A DNA stretch of 64,000 nucleotides from Streptomyces termitum (GCF_014650175.1 NZ_BMUL01000001.1:62001-126000), one strand, 5' to 3'; positions 49,988-58,518 are shown, counted from the first letter of the stretch. Numbers and translations are program-made. The notes: generated by a model from the letters alone, not told the origin.

Positions 49988-51259
49988 GTGGAGCGGCGAC
50001 GATTTCTCGGACTGACCGCGGCCGCCGCCGCACTCGGCCTGACCGCCACGGTCGCCGGCTGCGGCAGCATCGGCGGCGACGGCGGCGACGTGACCCTGCG
50101 CCTGGTCGCCGCCGACTACGACCTGACCGGCGGGAACACCACCAAGAAGTACTGGGACGACCTCGTCACCGCCTTTCAGGCCGGCCACCCGGGCATCAAG
50201 GTCCAGGTCGACGTCGTCTCCTGGGACGACGTCGACCGCAAGGTCGCCGAGATGGTCAAGGCGGGCAAGGCCCCCGACGTCGCCCAGATCGGCGCCTACG
50301 CCGACTACGCCGCCGCCGGGCAGCTCTACTCCGCCGACGAGCTCCTCACCATCCCCGTCCAGGCCAACTTCCTGCCCGTCCTCGCCGACGCGGGCGAGTA
50401 CTCCCGGACCCAGTACGGCCTGCCGTTCGTCGCCTCCACCCGCCCCCTCTTCTACAACCTGGACCTCTTCGAGAAGGCCGGGGTCAAGCCGCCCACCACC
50501 TGGGACGAGCTCGCCGAGGCGGCCGCCAAGCTCAAGGAGGAGGGCGTCCGCACCCCCTTCGCGCTGCCCCTCGGGCCCGAGGAGGCCCAGGCCGAGTCCC
50601 TGATGTGGCTGCTCAGCGGCGACGGCGGCTGGACCGACGACTCCGACCGGTACGCCGTCGACTCCGACGCGAACGTCAAGACCTTCACCTGGCTCAAGGA
50701 CGAGCTGGTCGGCAAGGGCCTCACCGGCCCCGTCGCCCCCGGCAAGCTCAACCGCAAGGCCGCCTTCGCCGCCTTCGCGCGCGGCGAGGTCGGCATGCTC
50801 AACGGCCACCCCTCCCTGCTCAAGGAGGCCGCCAAGCAGGGCGTCAAGGTCGGCCAGGCCCCGCTGCCCGGCACCGACGGCCCGCCGAAGTCCGCGATGG
50901 GCGTCGCCGACTGGATCATGGGCTTCAAGCAGAACGGCCACCGCAAGGAGGTCGGCAGCTTCCTCGACTTCGTCTTCACCGACGAGAACGTCCTCAAGTT
51001 CGCCGGTGACAACGACCTGCTGCCGGTCACCGTCACCGCCTCCAACCGGATGGCGACCGAGGCCGAGCACGCCAAGCTGCGCGAGTTCCTCAAGGCCCTG
51101 CCCACCGCCCAGCTCCCGCCGGTCGGCAAGACCTCGTGGGCCAAGGTCAGCGAGACCATCAAGCAGAACATCGGCACCGCCGTCACCCCGGCCGGCCGCC
51201 CCGACGAGGTGCTCGGCTCCATCGCCCGCACCGCGACCGCCGCGGAGGCGGCCGAGTGA
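49988..51259 (+). CDS. Extracellular sugar-binding lipoprotein (ABC importer)
   Basis: A 423-residue family 1 solute-binding protein. The N-terminus ERRRFLGLTAAAAALGLTAT has a twin-arginine-like RRxFL motif, and the lipobox is VAGC near residue 24, so Tat export and lipidation are likely. The mature part has WDDLVTAFQAGHPGIKVQVD, GKAPDVAQIG, FYNLDLFEKAGVKPPTTWDE and SAMGVADWIMGFKQNGH. No permease genes adjoin it; it could work with shared transport parts including MsiK. GTG 49988 with AAAGGTGG upstream is preferred; GTG 49976 is possible. It shares a spacer with the nagKA dre. Confidence 0.82.
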   Translation: MERRRFLGLTAAAAALGLTATVAGCGSIGGDGGDVTLRLVAADYDLTGGNTTKKYWDDLVTAFQAGHPGIKVQVDVVSWDDVDRKVAEMVKAGKAPDVAQIGAYADYAAAGQLYSADELLTIPVQANFLPVLADAGEYSRTQYGLPFVASTRPLFYNLDLFEKAGVKPPTTWDELAEAAAKLKEEGVRTPFALPLGPEEAQAESLMWLLSGDGGWTDDSDRYAVDSDANVKTFTWLKDELVGKGLTGPVAPGKLNRKAAFAAFARGEVGMLNGHPSLLKEAAKQGVKVGQAPLPGTDGPPKSAMGVADWIMGFKQNGHRKEVGSFLDFVFTDENVLKFAGDNDLLPVTVTASNRMATEAEHAKLREFLKALPTAQLPPVGKTSWAKVSETIKQNIGTAVTPAGRPDEVLGSIARTATAAEAAE

Positions 51260-51280
51260 GCCGGGTAATAGGTTGACCGT

Positions 51281-51550
51281 ATGAGCGATGAGCACGGACC
51301 CGACCCCGCCCCCGAGGCCGACGACTCCGGCCTCGGGGAGCTGGAGCGGGACGTGCTCGCGGTCGAGCGCCGCTCCTGGCCCGGCCCCGGCGCCAAGGAG
51401 CGGGCCGTGCGCGAGCGGCTGGGCCTCTCGCCGACCCGCTACTACCAGCTCCTCAACGCCCTGCTCGACGACCCGCGCGCCCTCGCGCACGACCCGGTCA
51501 CCGTCAACCGCCTGCGCCGCGTCCGCACCGAGCGCGAACGCCGCCGCTGA
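51281..51550 (+). CDS. DUF3263 family protein
   Basis: An 89-residue protein with an acidic start (MSDEHGPDPAPEADDSGLGE) and a DUF3263 core: ELERDVLAVERRSWPGPGAK, RLGLSPTRYYQLLNALLDD, then an Arg-rich tail. The core looks like a helix-turn-helix and may bind DNA, though no function is established. ATG 51281 is preceded by TAGGTT and 6 nt, so it may be leaderless. Confidence 0.85.
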   Translation: MSDEHGPDPAPEADDSGLGELERDVLAVERRSWPGPGAKERAVRERLGLSPTRYYQLLNALLDDPRALAHDPVTVNRLRRVRTERERRR

Positions 51551-51625
51551 GCCCCCGGCGGCCGGGCCCGGCGGGAGGCGCCGGTCACGCTGACGGGACG
51601 GCCGTACGTCGGTAGGGTCGGCGGC

Positions 51626-52465
51626 ATGGTCAGCCTTCCGCACCTGGCTCCATCCGCCGGCCGCGACGGCCTGGACGCCCTGCTGGCGCGTCCCTCCGAG
51701 GCCGTCGTCGCCCTCGACTTCGACGGGACGCTCGCCGAGATCGTCCCCGATCCCGAGCGGGCCCGCGCCCATCCCGGCGCCGTGCCCGCCCTCGCCGCCC
51801 TCGCCCCCCGCCTGGCCGCCCTGGTCGTGGTGACCGGCCGCCCCGCCGGGGTCGCCGTCCGCCTCGGCGGTCTCGCCGGGGTCCCGGGCCTCGACCGCCT
51901 CACCGTCCTCGGCCACTACGGCGCCGAGCGCTGGGACGCCGCCACCGGCACGGTCACGGCCGCCGCCCCGCACCCCGGCGTGGCCTCGGTCCGCGCCGAG
52001 CTGCCCGGCTTCCTCGACCGGCACGGCGCCTGGCCCGGCGTCTGGATCGAGGAGAAGGGCCGCGCGGTCGCCGTCCACACCCGCCGGGCCCGCGACCCGC
52101 AGGGCGCCTTCGAGGCGCTCAGGGGCCCGCTGGGCGACCTGGCCGCCGCGCACGGCCTGGTCCTGGAGCCCGGCCGGCTGGTCCTGGAGCTACGGCCCCC
52201 CGGCATGGACAAGGGGGTGGCGCTGGCGGAGTTCGTACGGGAGAAGGGCGCGGGCTGCGTCCTGTACGCCGGTGACGACCTGGGCGACCTGCCCGCCTTC
52301 GCCGCCGTCGAGAAGCTGCGCGGCGAGGGTCTCCCGGGCGTCCTGGTCTGCTCCGGCTCCGCCGAGGTGCCCGAGCTGGCCGACCGCGCCGACCTCGCGG
52401 TCCCCGGCCCGGCCGGCGTGGTCGCCCTCCTCACGTCCCTGGCGGCGGCACTGGCCGGGGAGTGA
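51626..52465 (+). CDS. otsB: Trehalose-6-phosphate phosphatase
   Basis: Dephosphorylates trehalose 6-phosphate to trehalose, completing the OtsAB pathway. The 279-residue HAD-family protein has the nucleophile motif VALDFDGTLAEIVPDP near residues 30-45, VVVTGRPAGVAVRLGG (HAD motif II region), and YAGDDLGDLPAFAAVEKL (HAD motif IV) near 213. ATG 51626 is preceded by TAGGGT and 7 nt, a leaderless arrangement. otsA lies 1.5 kb away on the opposite strand. Confidence 0.93.
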   Translation: MVSLPHLAPSAGRDGLDALLARPSEAVVALDFDGTLAEIVPDPERARAHPGAVPALAALAPRLAALVVVTGRPAGVAVRLGGLAGVPGLDRLTVLGHYGAERWDAATGTVTAAAPHPGVASVRAELPGFLDRHGAWPGVWIEEKGRAVAVHTRRARDPQGAFEALRGPLGDLAAAHGLVLEPGRLVLELRPPGMDKGVALAEFVREKGAGCVLYAGDDLGDLPAFAAVEKLRGEGLPGVLVCSGSAEVPELADRADLAVPGPAGVVALLTSLAAALAGE

Positions 52466-52553
52466 ACCGGGCGGTCCGGGGGCGGCCCCAGGGCGTGAGC
52501 CGGGCGGCCCCGAGGGGTGAGTCGGGCGGCCCCGGGGCCGTGGGCCGGGCCGG
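52466..52553. repeat. GGGCGGCCCC microrepeat between otsB and merR-like gene
   Basis: Three to four degenerate copies of a roughly 21-nt unit centred on GAGCCGGGCGGCCCC are found between convergent genes. It can fold and might act in termination. Confidence 0.5.
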
Positions 52554-53363
52554 TCAGCGCCAGGTGGCGGTGTCCGGGTCCACGCCGTGGGCGCGCGCCT
52601 CCGCGTCGATCACGCGGCGGAACCATCCGGCGAGGCCGGGCCGGATCGCGTCGTAGTGCGCGGCGAAGCCGGGGTCGGCCTCGTAGGTGCGGCCCAGGCA
52701 GACCTGCATCTCGCGGGTGAGGGGGAAGTACGCGGCGAAGACCTCGCGGTGCCGGGCGGCCAGCCGGTTCGCCCCAGGGCCGCCGGGGACGGCGCCCGCG
52801 TCCATCGCCGCCGCGAGCTCGCGCTCGAAGTCGGCCACGGCCCCGGTGACGGCCCGCCACTCCTCCGGTCCGCGCCCGGCGGCCCGCTCGGCGTACTGCC
52901 GCCACTGGTCGGTGTCCCCGTACTTCTCCCGGGCGAGCGCGGGCCCCTCGGGGTCCCAGCCGGGGCCGAAGACCTCGGCCTGCTGCGCGGGGGTGAGCAG
53001 CGGGCCGCGCTCATGGGCGCCGATCATCCGTTCGAGCCCGGCGTCGAGTTCCCGCAGCCGCGCGATCCGCTCGGCGATCCGGGCGCGCTGGGCGCGCAGC
53101 GCGGCGGGCACGTCGGCGGCGGAGTCGTCCAGGACGGCGCGGATCCGGCCGAGGCCGAGGCCGAGTTCGCGGTAGACGACGATGCGGTGGAGGCGTTCCA
53201 GGTCGGCGGGGGTGTAGAGCCGGTATCCGGCCGCCGTGCGCAGCGACGGCCGGGCCAGGCCGATCTCGTCCCAGTGGTGCAGCGCGCGGACGGTCACGCC
53301 GAGGCGGGCCGCGACCTGGCCGACGGTCAGGCCGTCGGCTCCGGCACCGGTGGCATCAGGCAT
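52554..53363 (-). CDS. MerR-family regulator with TipAS domain
   Basis: A 269-residue regulator. The MerR winged helix (about 12-80) includes LTVGQVAARLGVTVRALHHW, DEIGLARPSLRTAAGYRLYT and YRELGLGLGRIRAVLDD. The C-terminal TipAS-like helical domain (about 120-265) includes FPLTREMQVCLGRTYEADPG. TipAS domains bind thiopeptides or other amphiphilic ligands. The start lies inside the VOC gene end (8-nt overlap), so translation is coupled; ATG 53372 is an alternative. Likely controls the operator at 53933-53957. Confidence 0.85.
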   Translation of the reverse strand: MPDATGAGADGLTVGQVAARLGVTVRALHHWDEIGLARPSLRTAAGYRLYTPADLERLHRIVVYRELGLGLGRIRAVLDDSAADVPAALRAQRARIAERIARLRELDAGLERMIGAHERGPLLTPAQQAEVFGPGWDPEGPALAREKYGDTDQWRQYAERAAGRGPEEWRAVTGAVADFERELAAAMDAGAVPGGPGANRLAARHREVFAAYFPLTREMQVCLGRTYEADPGFAAHYDAIRPGLAGWFRRVIDAEARAHGVDPDTATWR

Positions 53364-53919
53364 GGGCCCCATTGTGGCGGTCGCGGCGGGGCCCGGCCGC
53401 GGGGCCGGGGGCGGACTCGGGCGGGGTGATGCCGATGTCCGCGAGGTTCTTCGCCTCCTGGCTGCCGGGGACGTGGGGCTTCGCCGCGGTGAAGACGATC
53501 CGGGCGTTCTCGGGGGTGATCACCTCCACGTCGCGGGTGTTCCACGGGGTGTCGCGGGGGCCGTCGACCGCGCCGGGCCGCAGGGCGCGGCAGGCGGCGG
53601 CGATCTCCTCGGCCTGGGCGAGGACGCCGGAGAAGCTGAAGCTCATCGCGGGCGGCTCGGCGGGGACGCTCGGCGCCGCGACGAGCAGGACGTCCTGGAA
53701 GGCCCAGCGTCGCAGGTGGACGAGGGTGCCGGGGATCTCGAAGAGGGTGAAGAAGCCGAGGCCCCGGGTCCAGAAGTCCACCGACGCGGCGAGGTCGGCG
53801 GTGGGGATGCTGACGAAGGCGGGCATGCCGTAGATGCCGTGGCAGGGCTCCGGCGGGACGGCGTCCGGGCCGGGGGCGGGGACGGGGCTCATCTCGAAGG
53901 CGTCGTAGTGGTCGCTCAT
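53356..53919 (-). CDS. VOC-superfamily (glyoxalase-fold) protein
   Basis: A 187-residue protein with one recognisable vicinal-oxygen-chelate domain: GMPAFVSIPTADLAASVDFW near the N-terminus, TRGLGFFTLFEIPGT, and VITPENARIVFTAAKPHV near the end. Such proteins bind or modify small molecules; resistance or detoxification is plausible. ATG 53919 sits 7 nt after a CACGGT -10-like hexamer that is correctly spaced from a MerR-type -35; GTG 53928 is the alternative. First gene of the VOC-merR operon. Confidence 0.75.
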   Translation of the reverse strand: MSDHYDAFEMSPVPAPGPDAVPPEPCHGIYGMPAFVSIPTADLAASVDFWTRGLGFFTLFEIPGTLVHLRRWAFQDVLLVAAPSVPAEPPAMSFSFSGVLAQAEEIAAACRALRPGAVDGPRDTPWNTRDVEVITPENARIVFTAAKPHVPGSQEAKNLADIGITPPESAPGPAAGPRRDRHNGAHA

Positions 53920-53932
53920 GGGTGCCACCGTG

Positions 53933-53957
53933 GTCCCTCACGCCGCGTGAGGGTCAA
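53933..53957 (-). promoter_or_regulatory. MerR-type operator/promoter of VOC-merR operon
   Basis: The minus strand carries TTGACC (53957-53952) followed by a 19-nt spacer that is filled by the dyad CCCTCACG-CGG-CGTGAGGG (53953-53935), then CACGGT. Overlong 19-bp spacers with a central dyad are the hallmark of promoters activated by MerR proteins, and this TTGACCCTCACG form is common in actinobacteria. The likely regulator is the co-transcribed MerR/TipAS protein. Confidence 0.75.
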
Positions 53958-53989
53958 GCCCGGCCCCGCCGCCGCTCCCGCCGCCGGGG

Positions 53990-55381
53990 TCAGGCGGGGC
54001 CTCTGAGGGCCTCCAGCTGGTCGAGGAACCACTGCTGCGGGGGCAGCGCGGTGGCGGCGGCGGCGAGCCGCTTGGTCCGCTCGGCCCGCTCCGGCGCGGG
54101 CATGGACAGGGCCTCGTGCAGGGCCTCGGCGGTGCGGCTGACGTCGAAGGGGTCGACGGTGAGCGCGTCGGCGCCGAGTTCGTGGTGGGCGCCCGCGCCG
54201 GTGGAGAGGACCAGCGCGCAGCCCTCCTCGGAGACGACGGGGATCTCCTTGGCGACCAGGTTCATGCCGTCCCGGACGGGGTTGACCAGGGCCACGTCGG
54301 CGAGTCGGTAGGCGGCCAGGGAGCGGACGAAGTCGTCCTCGACGGAGACCAGCACGGGCTGCCAGTCCGGGGTGCCGTACGCCTCGTTGATCTCCCCGGC
54401 GAGCTCGATCACGGAGGCGGTGTACGCCCGGTAGGACTCCAGGTCCTGGCGGGAGGGGTAGGCGGAGGCGAGGTGGACGACCCGGTCGCGCCATTCGGGG
54501 CGGGTGTCGAGCAGTTCCCGGTAGGCGAGCAGGCCGCGCAGGATGTTCTTGGAGAGCTCGGTGCGGTCGACGCGGACGATGCTCCTGCGCCGCTCGCCGG
54601 TGGCGGCGGTCTCGCCGATCTCGTCGCGGAGCCGGGCGAGCCGGTCGTCGACCGGGGGCCGGTGGGCGAGCGCCCGCAGTTCGTCGGCGTCGACGCCGAG
54701 GGCCCAGACCCGGACCCGGGTGCGCCGCTGCGGCAGGTCCCGGTCCTCGCAGCAGTCGAGGAAGTGCTCGGCCCACTCCTCGGTGTGGAAGCCGAGCTGG
54801 TCGGCGCCGAGCATGCCGCGCAGGAGTTCGTCGACGACGTCGTCGGGCGCCATCCGCAGGTAGTCGGCGGAGACCCACGGGGTGTGGGTGAAGTGGCCGA
54901 TCCTGAGGTCGGGCCGCAGCTCGCGGAGCATGCCGGGGACCAGGGCGAGGTGGTAGTCCTGCACGAGGACGGCGGCCCCGTCGGCGGCTTCGGCGGCGAG
55001 CGCCTCGGCGAAGGCGCGGTTGTAGGCGCGGTAGGACTCCCAGCGGCGGCGGAAGGCGGCGTCGAAGACGGGTTCGCGGGGGATCGCGTAGAGGTGGTGG
55101 TGGAGGAACCACAGCACCGAGTTCGCGATGCCGTTGTACGCGTCCGCGTACACCTCGGGGTCGATGTCGAGCATCCGCACCCCGGGTTCGGCTATGCCGC
55201 GCCGGACGGCCTCCCGGTCGCCGTCGCCGAGCGCGGCGCAGACCCACAGGCTGTCCTCGGAGTCCACGGCGCTCAGCCCGGAGACGAGGCCGCCGCCGCC
55301 GCGCCGGGCGGAGAGCGCGCCGTCGTCACCGAGCGTGTACGAGACCGGGCCCCGGTTCGATGCAACGAGCACAGAAACCAT
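53990..55381 (-). CDS. otsA: Trehalose-6-phosphate synthase
   Basis: Family GT20 enzyme joining glucose from UDP- or GDP-glucose to glucose 6-phosphate. The 463-residue protein has the N-terminal loop VASNRGPVSYTLGDDGALSA with GGGGLVSGL, VQDYHLALVPGMLRELRPDL near residue 140, FHTEEWAEHFLDCC, VDRTELSKNILRGL, and PVRDGMNLVAKEIPVVSEEG near 360. ATG 55381 is preceded by TAGGTT and 6 nt (leaderless). Works with OtsB. Confidence 0.93.
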   Translation of the reverse strand: MVSVLVASNRGPVSYTLGDDGALSARRGGGGLVSGLSAVDSEDSLWVCAALGDGDREAVRRGIAEPGVRMLDIDPEVYADAYNGIANSVLWFLHHHLYAIPREPVFDAAFRRRWESYRAYNRAFAEALAAEAADGAAVLVQDYHLALVPGMLRELRPDLRIGHFTHTPWVSADYLRMAPDDVVDELLRGMLGADQLGFHTEEWAEHFLDCCEDRDLPQRRTRVRVWALGVDADELRALAHRPPVDDRLARLRDEIGETAATGERRRSIVRVDRTELSKNILRGLLAYRELLDTRPEWRDRVVHLASAYPSRQDLESYRAYTASVIELAGEINEAYGTPDWQPVLVSVEDDFVRSLAAYRLADVALVNPVRDGMNLVAKEIPVVSEEGCALVLSTGAGAHHELGADALTVDPFDVSRTAEALHEALSMPAPERAERTKRLAAAATALPPQQWFLDQLEALRGPA

Positions 55382-55662
55382 GGGGCGAACCTAGCCCGTC
55401 CGGTAAACGCTCAAACGTACGGATACGGTCGGGCTGGAACCGGGGGCCGTACGGCTCCGGCGGGTCCCGGCCCGGTCACGGCAGGTCGCCGGGGGTCACG
55501 TCCGGTGACGGGACGCGACGCGGTGTGACAGGAATCACGGGGCGTCCGGACACCGCCCCGCCCCGAAGGTCACACGGCGCGACCGCCCCGCCCGCGCCCC
55601 TCCCCGCCCGCCTTCCCTCCCCGCCCGCCCCTTCCCGGAACGCCCGACCCGCCCCGTCCGTC
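55382..55662. other. Spacer between gpgS and otsA
   Basis: Upstream region of otsA and downstream of gpgS (both minus strand). The otsA -10 (TAGGTT) is at 55388-55393. From 55555 to 55650 the sequence is a C-rich low-complexity run (CCCGCCC, CCCTCCCCGCCCG). No gene seen. Confidence 0.45.
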
Positions 55663-56604
55663 TCACGCCACCCGGCGCCGGGCGTACTCGGCGATCTCGG
55701 CCATCGGCGGCCGCTCCTCCGTGTCCACCGCGTACGTCCTCGGCTCGAAGCCCTTCTCGCCCCGCTCGAACTGGGTGAGCCGGGGCCGGACGAGGTGCCC
55801 CCGGGAGAGCCGCAGCTGGGCGGTCCGGTAGATGGCCGCCGCCATCCGGCCGAGGGCCCGGCCGTCCTGGTGGCGGTGTTTGCGGACGCCGACGTCGACC
55901 TGGGCGAGCGCGTCCAGGCCCACGGTGTGCAGCGCGTCGACCAGGAGCCCCAGCTCCACTCCGTAACCGACGGGGAAGGGGAGGCGTTCGAGGAGGGAGC
56001 GGCGGGCGGCGTACTCCCCGCCGAGCGGCTGGACGAATCCGGCGAGCGCGGGCCAGTGCAGGTTGAGCAGCGGGCGGGCCACGAGTTCGGTGACGCGGCC
56101 GCCCTGGTCCGGGGCGTCGTTGAGGGGCCGGTCGTACATCGCCTTCACGAGGGCGACGTCGGGGTCGGTGAGGAGGGGGCCGACGATGCCGGTCACGAAG
56201 TCGGTGGAGAAGTCCCTGAGGTCGGCGTCGACGAAGCAGACGATCTCCCCGCTCGTCACCATGAGCGACCGCCACAGGACCTCGCCCTTGCCGGGGAGGG
56301 CCGGTATCCGGGGCAGTACGTCGTCCCGGGCGACCACCCGGGCGCCGGCCGCCGCCGCGACCTCGGCGGTCCGGTCGGTGGAGCCGGAGTCGACGACCAC
56401 GAGTTCGTCCACCAGGGGGACGGGTCCGGTCATCAGGTCGCGCCGGATCGCGGTCACGATGGCGCCGACGGTGGCCTCCTCGTTCAGCGCGGGCAGGACC
56501 ACGCTGACGGTCGTTCCGCGCTTGGCGGCGAGGACCTGTTCCAGCGGCCGGTCGGACAGCGACCAGGACCGCCGGGCCAGCCAGCGCTCCACTTCTTCCA
56601 GCAC
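55663..56604 (-). CDS. gpgS: Glucosyl-3-phosphoglycerate synthase
   Basis: Transfers glucose to 3-phosphoglycerate, the first step to glucosylglycerate and, in actinobacteria, methylglucose lipopolysaccharides. The 313-residue GT-A enzyme has TVSVVLPALNEEATVGAIVT near residue 35, VVVDSGSTDRTAEVAAAAGA, the DxD-type motif CFVDADLRDFSTDF near 120, and LVKAMYDRPLND. GTG 56604 has GGAGA upstream and starts VLEEVERWL; the longer frame enters the riboswitch-side spacer. It forms an osmolyte cluster with otsA and otsB. Confidence 0.88.
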   Translation of the reverse strand: MLEEVERWLARRSWSLSDRPLEQVLAAKRGTTVSVVLPALNEEATVGAIVTAIRRDLMTGPVPLVDELVVVDSGSTDRTAEVAAAAGARVVARDDVLPRIPALPGKGEVLWRSLMVTSGEIVCFVDADLRDFSTDFVTGIVGPLLTDPDVALVKAMYDRPLNDAPDQGGRVTELVARPLLNLHWPALAGFVQPLGGEYAARRSLLERLPFPVGYGVELGLLVDALHTVGLDALAQVDVGVRKHRHQDGRALGRMAAAIYRTAQLRLSRGHLVRPRLTQFERGEKGFEPRTYAVDTEERPPMAEIAEYARRRVA

Positions 56605-56727
56605 GTGATCTCCATCTCGCGGATCGGACGACCGTCTCCACCATCGAAGCCTTCGGTTACAGTCTTGAACAACGCGGACGCCCGATACATCTCGGGGTGC
56701 CACCCGCGTCTCACAATCGAATACCGC

Positions 56728-56886
56728 TCATCCAGAGGGGCAGAGGGATACGGCCCGTTGAAGCCCCGGCAACCCGCCAGTCGGTTCTCGTCCGCGCGCA
56801 CGTCGTCACGTGCGGTGCCGCGAGGTCCCCGGCTAGGGAAGGTGCCAAATCCGTCTCATGGCGAAATGCGCCGTGAGGAAGATGAG
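56728..56886 (+). promoter_or_regulatory. SAM-I (S-box) riboswitch
   Basis: Matches the S-box core: P1 5' strand CTCATC, CAGAGGGGCAGAGGGA, GGCCCGTTGAAGCCCCGGCA-ACC (kink-turn and P2), a long GC-rich P3 arm, GGTGCCAAATCC (J3/4-P4), and the P1 3' strand GAAGATGAG. The thrC Shine-Dalgarno (AGGAGAAAGGG) overlaps and follows the P1 3' strand, which suggests that SAM binding controls translation start rather than termination. It heads the thrC-cysO operon. No intrinsic terminator is seen after P1. Confidence 0.92.
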
Positions 56887-56905
56887 GAGAAAGGGCCTCG
56901 CCTCC

Positions 56906-58216
56906 ATGGCTGTTCAGACTGTCGCACCCGTCGCTTCCGACGCTTCCGACTCCGCTTCCCCCGTCGACCTCGGTCCCGCCTCCGGCCTCTCCTGTCGTGA
57001 GTGCGGAGAGGTCTTCGCCCTCGGCCCGATCTTCGCCTGCGAGCTCTGCTTCGGCCCCCTCGAAGTCGCCTACGACCTGCCGCTCGGCGACCCCGAGGCG
57101 CTGCGGAAGAGGATCGAGGCCGGTCCGGCCAACATCTGGCGGTACGCCCCGCTGCTGCCGGTCCCGGCCGACGTGGCCGACAAGCCGAACCTGAACCCCG
57201 GCTGGACCAAGCTGGTCCAGGCCGACAACCTGGCCCGCGAGATCGGCGTCGAGCCCGGCAAGCTGTTCGTGAAGGACGACTCGGGCAACCCGACGCACTC
57301 CTTCAAGGACCGCGTCGTCGCCCAGGCCATCGAGGCCGCCCGCGCCTTCGGCTTCACCACCCTGTCCTGCTCCTCGACGGGCAACCTGGCGGGCGCGGTC
57401 GGCGCCGCCGCCGCCCGCGCCGGCTTCCGGTCCTGCGTCTTCATCCCGCACGACCTGGAGCAGGGCAAGGTCGTCATGGCCGGTGTCTACGGCGGCGACC
57501 TGGTCGCCATCGAGGGCAACTACGACGACGTGAACCGTTTCTGCTCGGAGCTGATCGGCGACCCGCTCGGCGAGGGCTGGGGCTTCGTCAACGTGAACCT
57601 GCGGCCGTACTACGGCGAGGGCTCGAAGACGCTGGCGTACGAGATCTGCGAGCAGCTCGGCTGGGTCATCCCGGACCAGCTCGTCATCCCGATCGCCTCC
57701 GGCTCCCAGCTCACCAAGATCGACAAGGGCCTCCAGGAGCTGATCAAGCTCGGTCTGGTCGAGGACAAGCCGTACAAGATCTTCGGCGCGCAGGCCGAGG
57801 GCTGCTCCCCGGTGTCGGCCGCCTTCAAGGCGGGTCACGACGTGGTCCGCCCGCAGAAGCCGAACACGATCGCCAAGTCGCTGGCGATCGGCAACCCGGC
57901 GGACGGCCCGTACGTGCTCGACATCGCCCGCCGCACCGGCGGCGCGGTGGAGGACGTGAACGACGAGCAGGTGGTGGACGCCATCAAGCTGCTCGCCACG
58001 ACCGAGGGCATCTTCGCGGAGACGGCGGGCGGCGTGACCGTCGGCGTGACGCGCAAGCTGGTGGAGAACGGCCTCATCGACCCGTCGCTGACGACCGTGG
58101 TCCTCAACACGGGCGACGGCCTCAAGACCCTGGACGCGGTGGCCGACACCTCGGGTGCGACCGCCACCATCCGCCCGAGCCTGGACGCGTTCCGCGACGC
58201 GGGCCTGGCCCACTGA
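56906..58216 (+). CDS. thrC: Threonine synthase
   Basis: PLP enzyme converting O-phosphohomoserine to threonine. The 436-residue protein has an N-terminal zinc-ribbon-like segment (CRECGEVFALGPIFACELCF), the PLP lysine in NPTHSFKDRVV near residue 132, SCSSTGNLAGAVGAAAARAG, and the phosphate-binding VIPIASGSQLTK. ATG 56906 (MAVQTVAPVAS) is preferred; a longer in-frame start at 56858 would lie inside the riboswitch. Regulated by the upstream SAM riboswitch. cysO follows after 23 nt. Confidence 0.93.
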   Translation: MAVQTVAPVASDASDSASPVDLGPASGLSCRECGEVFALGPIFACELCFGPLEVAYDLPLGDPEALRKRIEAGPANIWRYAPLLPVPADVADKPNLNPGWTKLVQADNLAREIGVEPGKLFVKDDSGNPTHSFKDRVVAQAIEAARAFGFTTLSCSSTGNLAGAVGAAAARAGFRSCVFIPHDLEQGKVVMAGVYGGDLVAIEGNYDDVNRFCSELIGDPLGEGWGFVNVNLRPYYGEGSKTLAYEICEQLGWVIPDQLVIPIASGSQLTKIDKGLQELIKLGLVEDKPYKIFGAQAEGCSPVSAAFKAGHDVVRPQKPNTIAKSLAIGNPADGPYVLDIARRTGGAVEDVNDEQVVDAIKLLATTEGIFAETAGGVTVGVTRKLVENGLIDPSLTTVVLNTGDGLKTLDAVADTSGATATIRPSLDAFRDAGLAH

Positions 58217-58239
58217 ATCCGAGAGGTACGAAGACAGCC

Positions 58240-58518
58240 ATGGCCGTGAACGTCCGCATCCCCACCATCCTCCGCACCTACACCGGCGGGCGGGCCGAGG
58301 TCCCCGCCGAGGGCGCCACCCTCGCCGAGGTCATCGCCGACCTGGAGAAGAACCACACGGGCATCGCCGCCCGCGTCCTGGACGACCAGGGCAAGCTGCG
58401 CCGCTTCGTGAACGTGTACGTGAACGACGACGACGTCCGCTTCGAGCAGGGCCTGGAGACGGCCACGCCGGACGGCGCGGGCGTCTCGATCATCCCGGCG
58501 GTCGCCGGCGGCTGCTGA
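58240..58518 (+). CDS. cysO: Ubiquitin-like sulfur carrier, CysO/MoaD-type
   Basis: A 92-residue beta-grasp protein: MAVNVRIPTILRTYTGGRAE, LAEVIADLEKNHTGIAARVL, RRFVNVYVNDDDVRFEQGLE and the C-terminus SIIPAVAGGC. It carries thiocarboxylate sulfur for cysteine biosynthesis in actinobacteria. The usual terminal Gly-Gly is followed by a Cys, so a protease (JAMM/Mec type) may need to expose GG before adenylation. It is in the thrC operon under a SAM riboswitch. Assignment to CysO rather than MoaD rests on this context. Confidence 0.82.
   Translation: MAVNVRIPTILRTYTGGRAEVPAEGATLAEVIADLEKNHTGIAARVLDDQGKLRRFVNVYVNDDDVRFEQGLETATPDGAGVSIIPAVAGGC

Noticed and set aside
49949..52153. Large minus-strand frame across the sugar-binding protein and otsB genes
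   Set aside because: It is antisense to two well-supported genes and its product is Gly/Val/Arg/Asp low complexity.
56858..56905. Earlier start codon for thrC (MAKCAVRKMRRKG)
   Set aside because: These codons overlap the SAM riboswitch P4/P1 region, and the family N-terminus begins at 56906.
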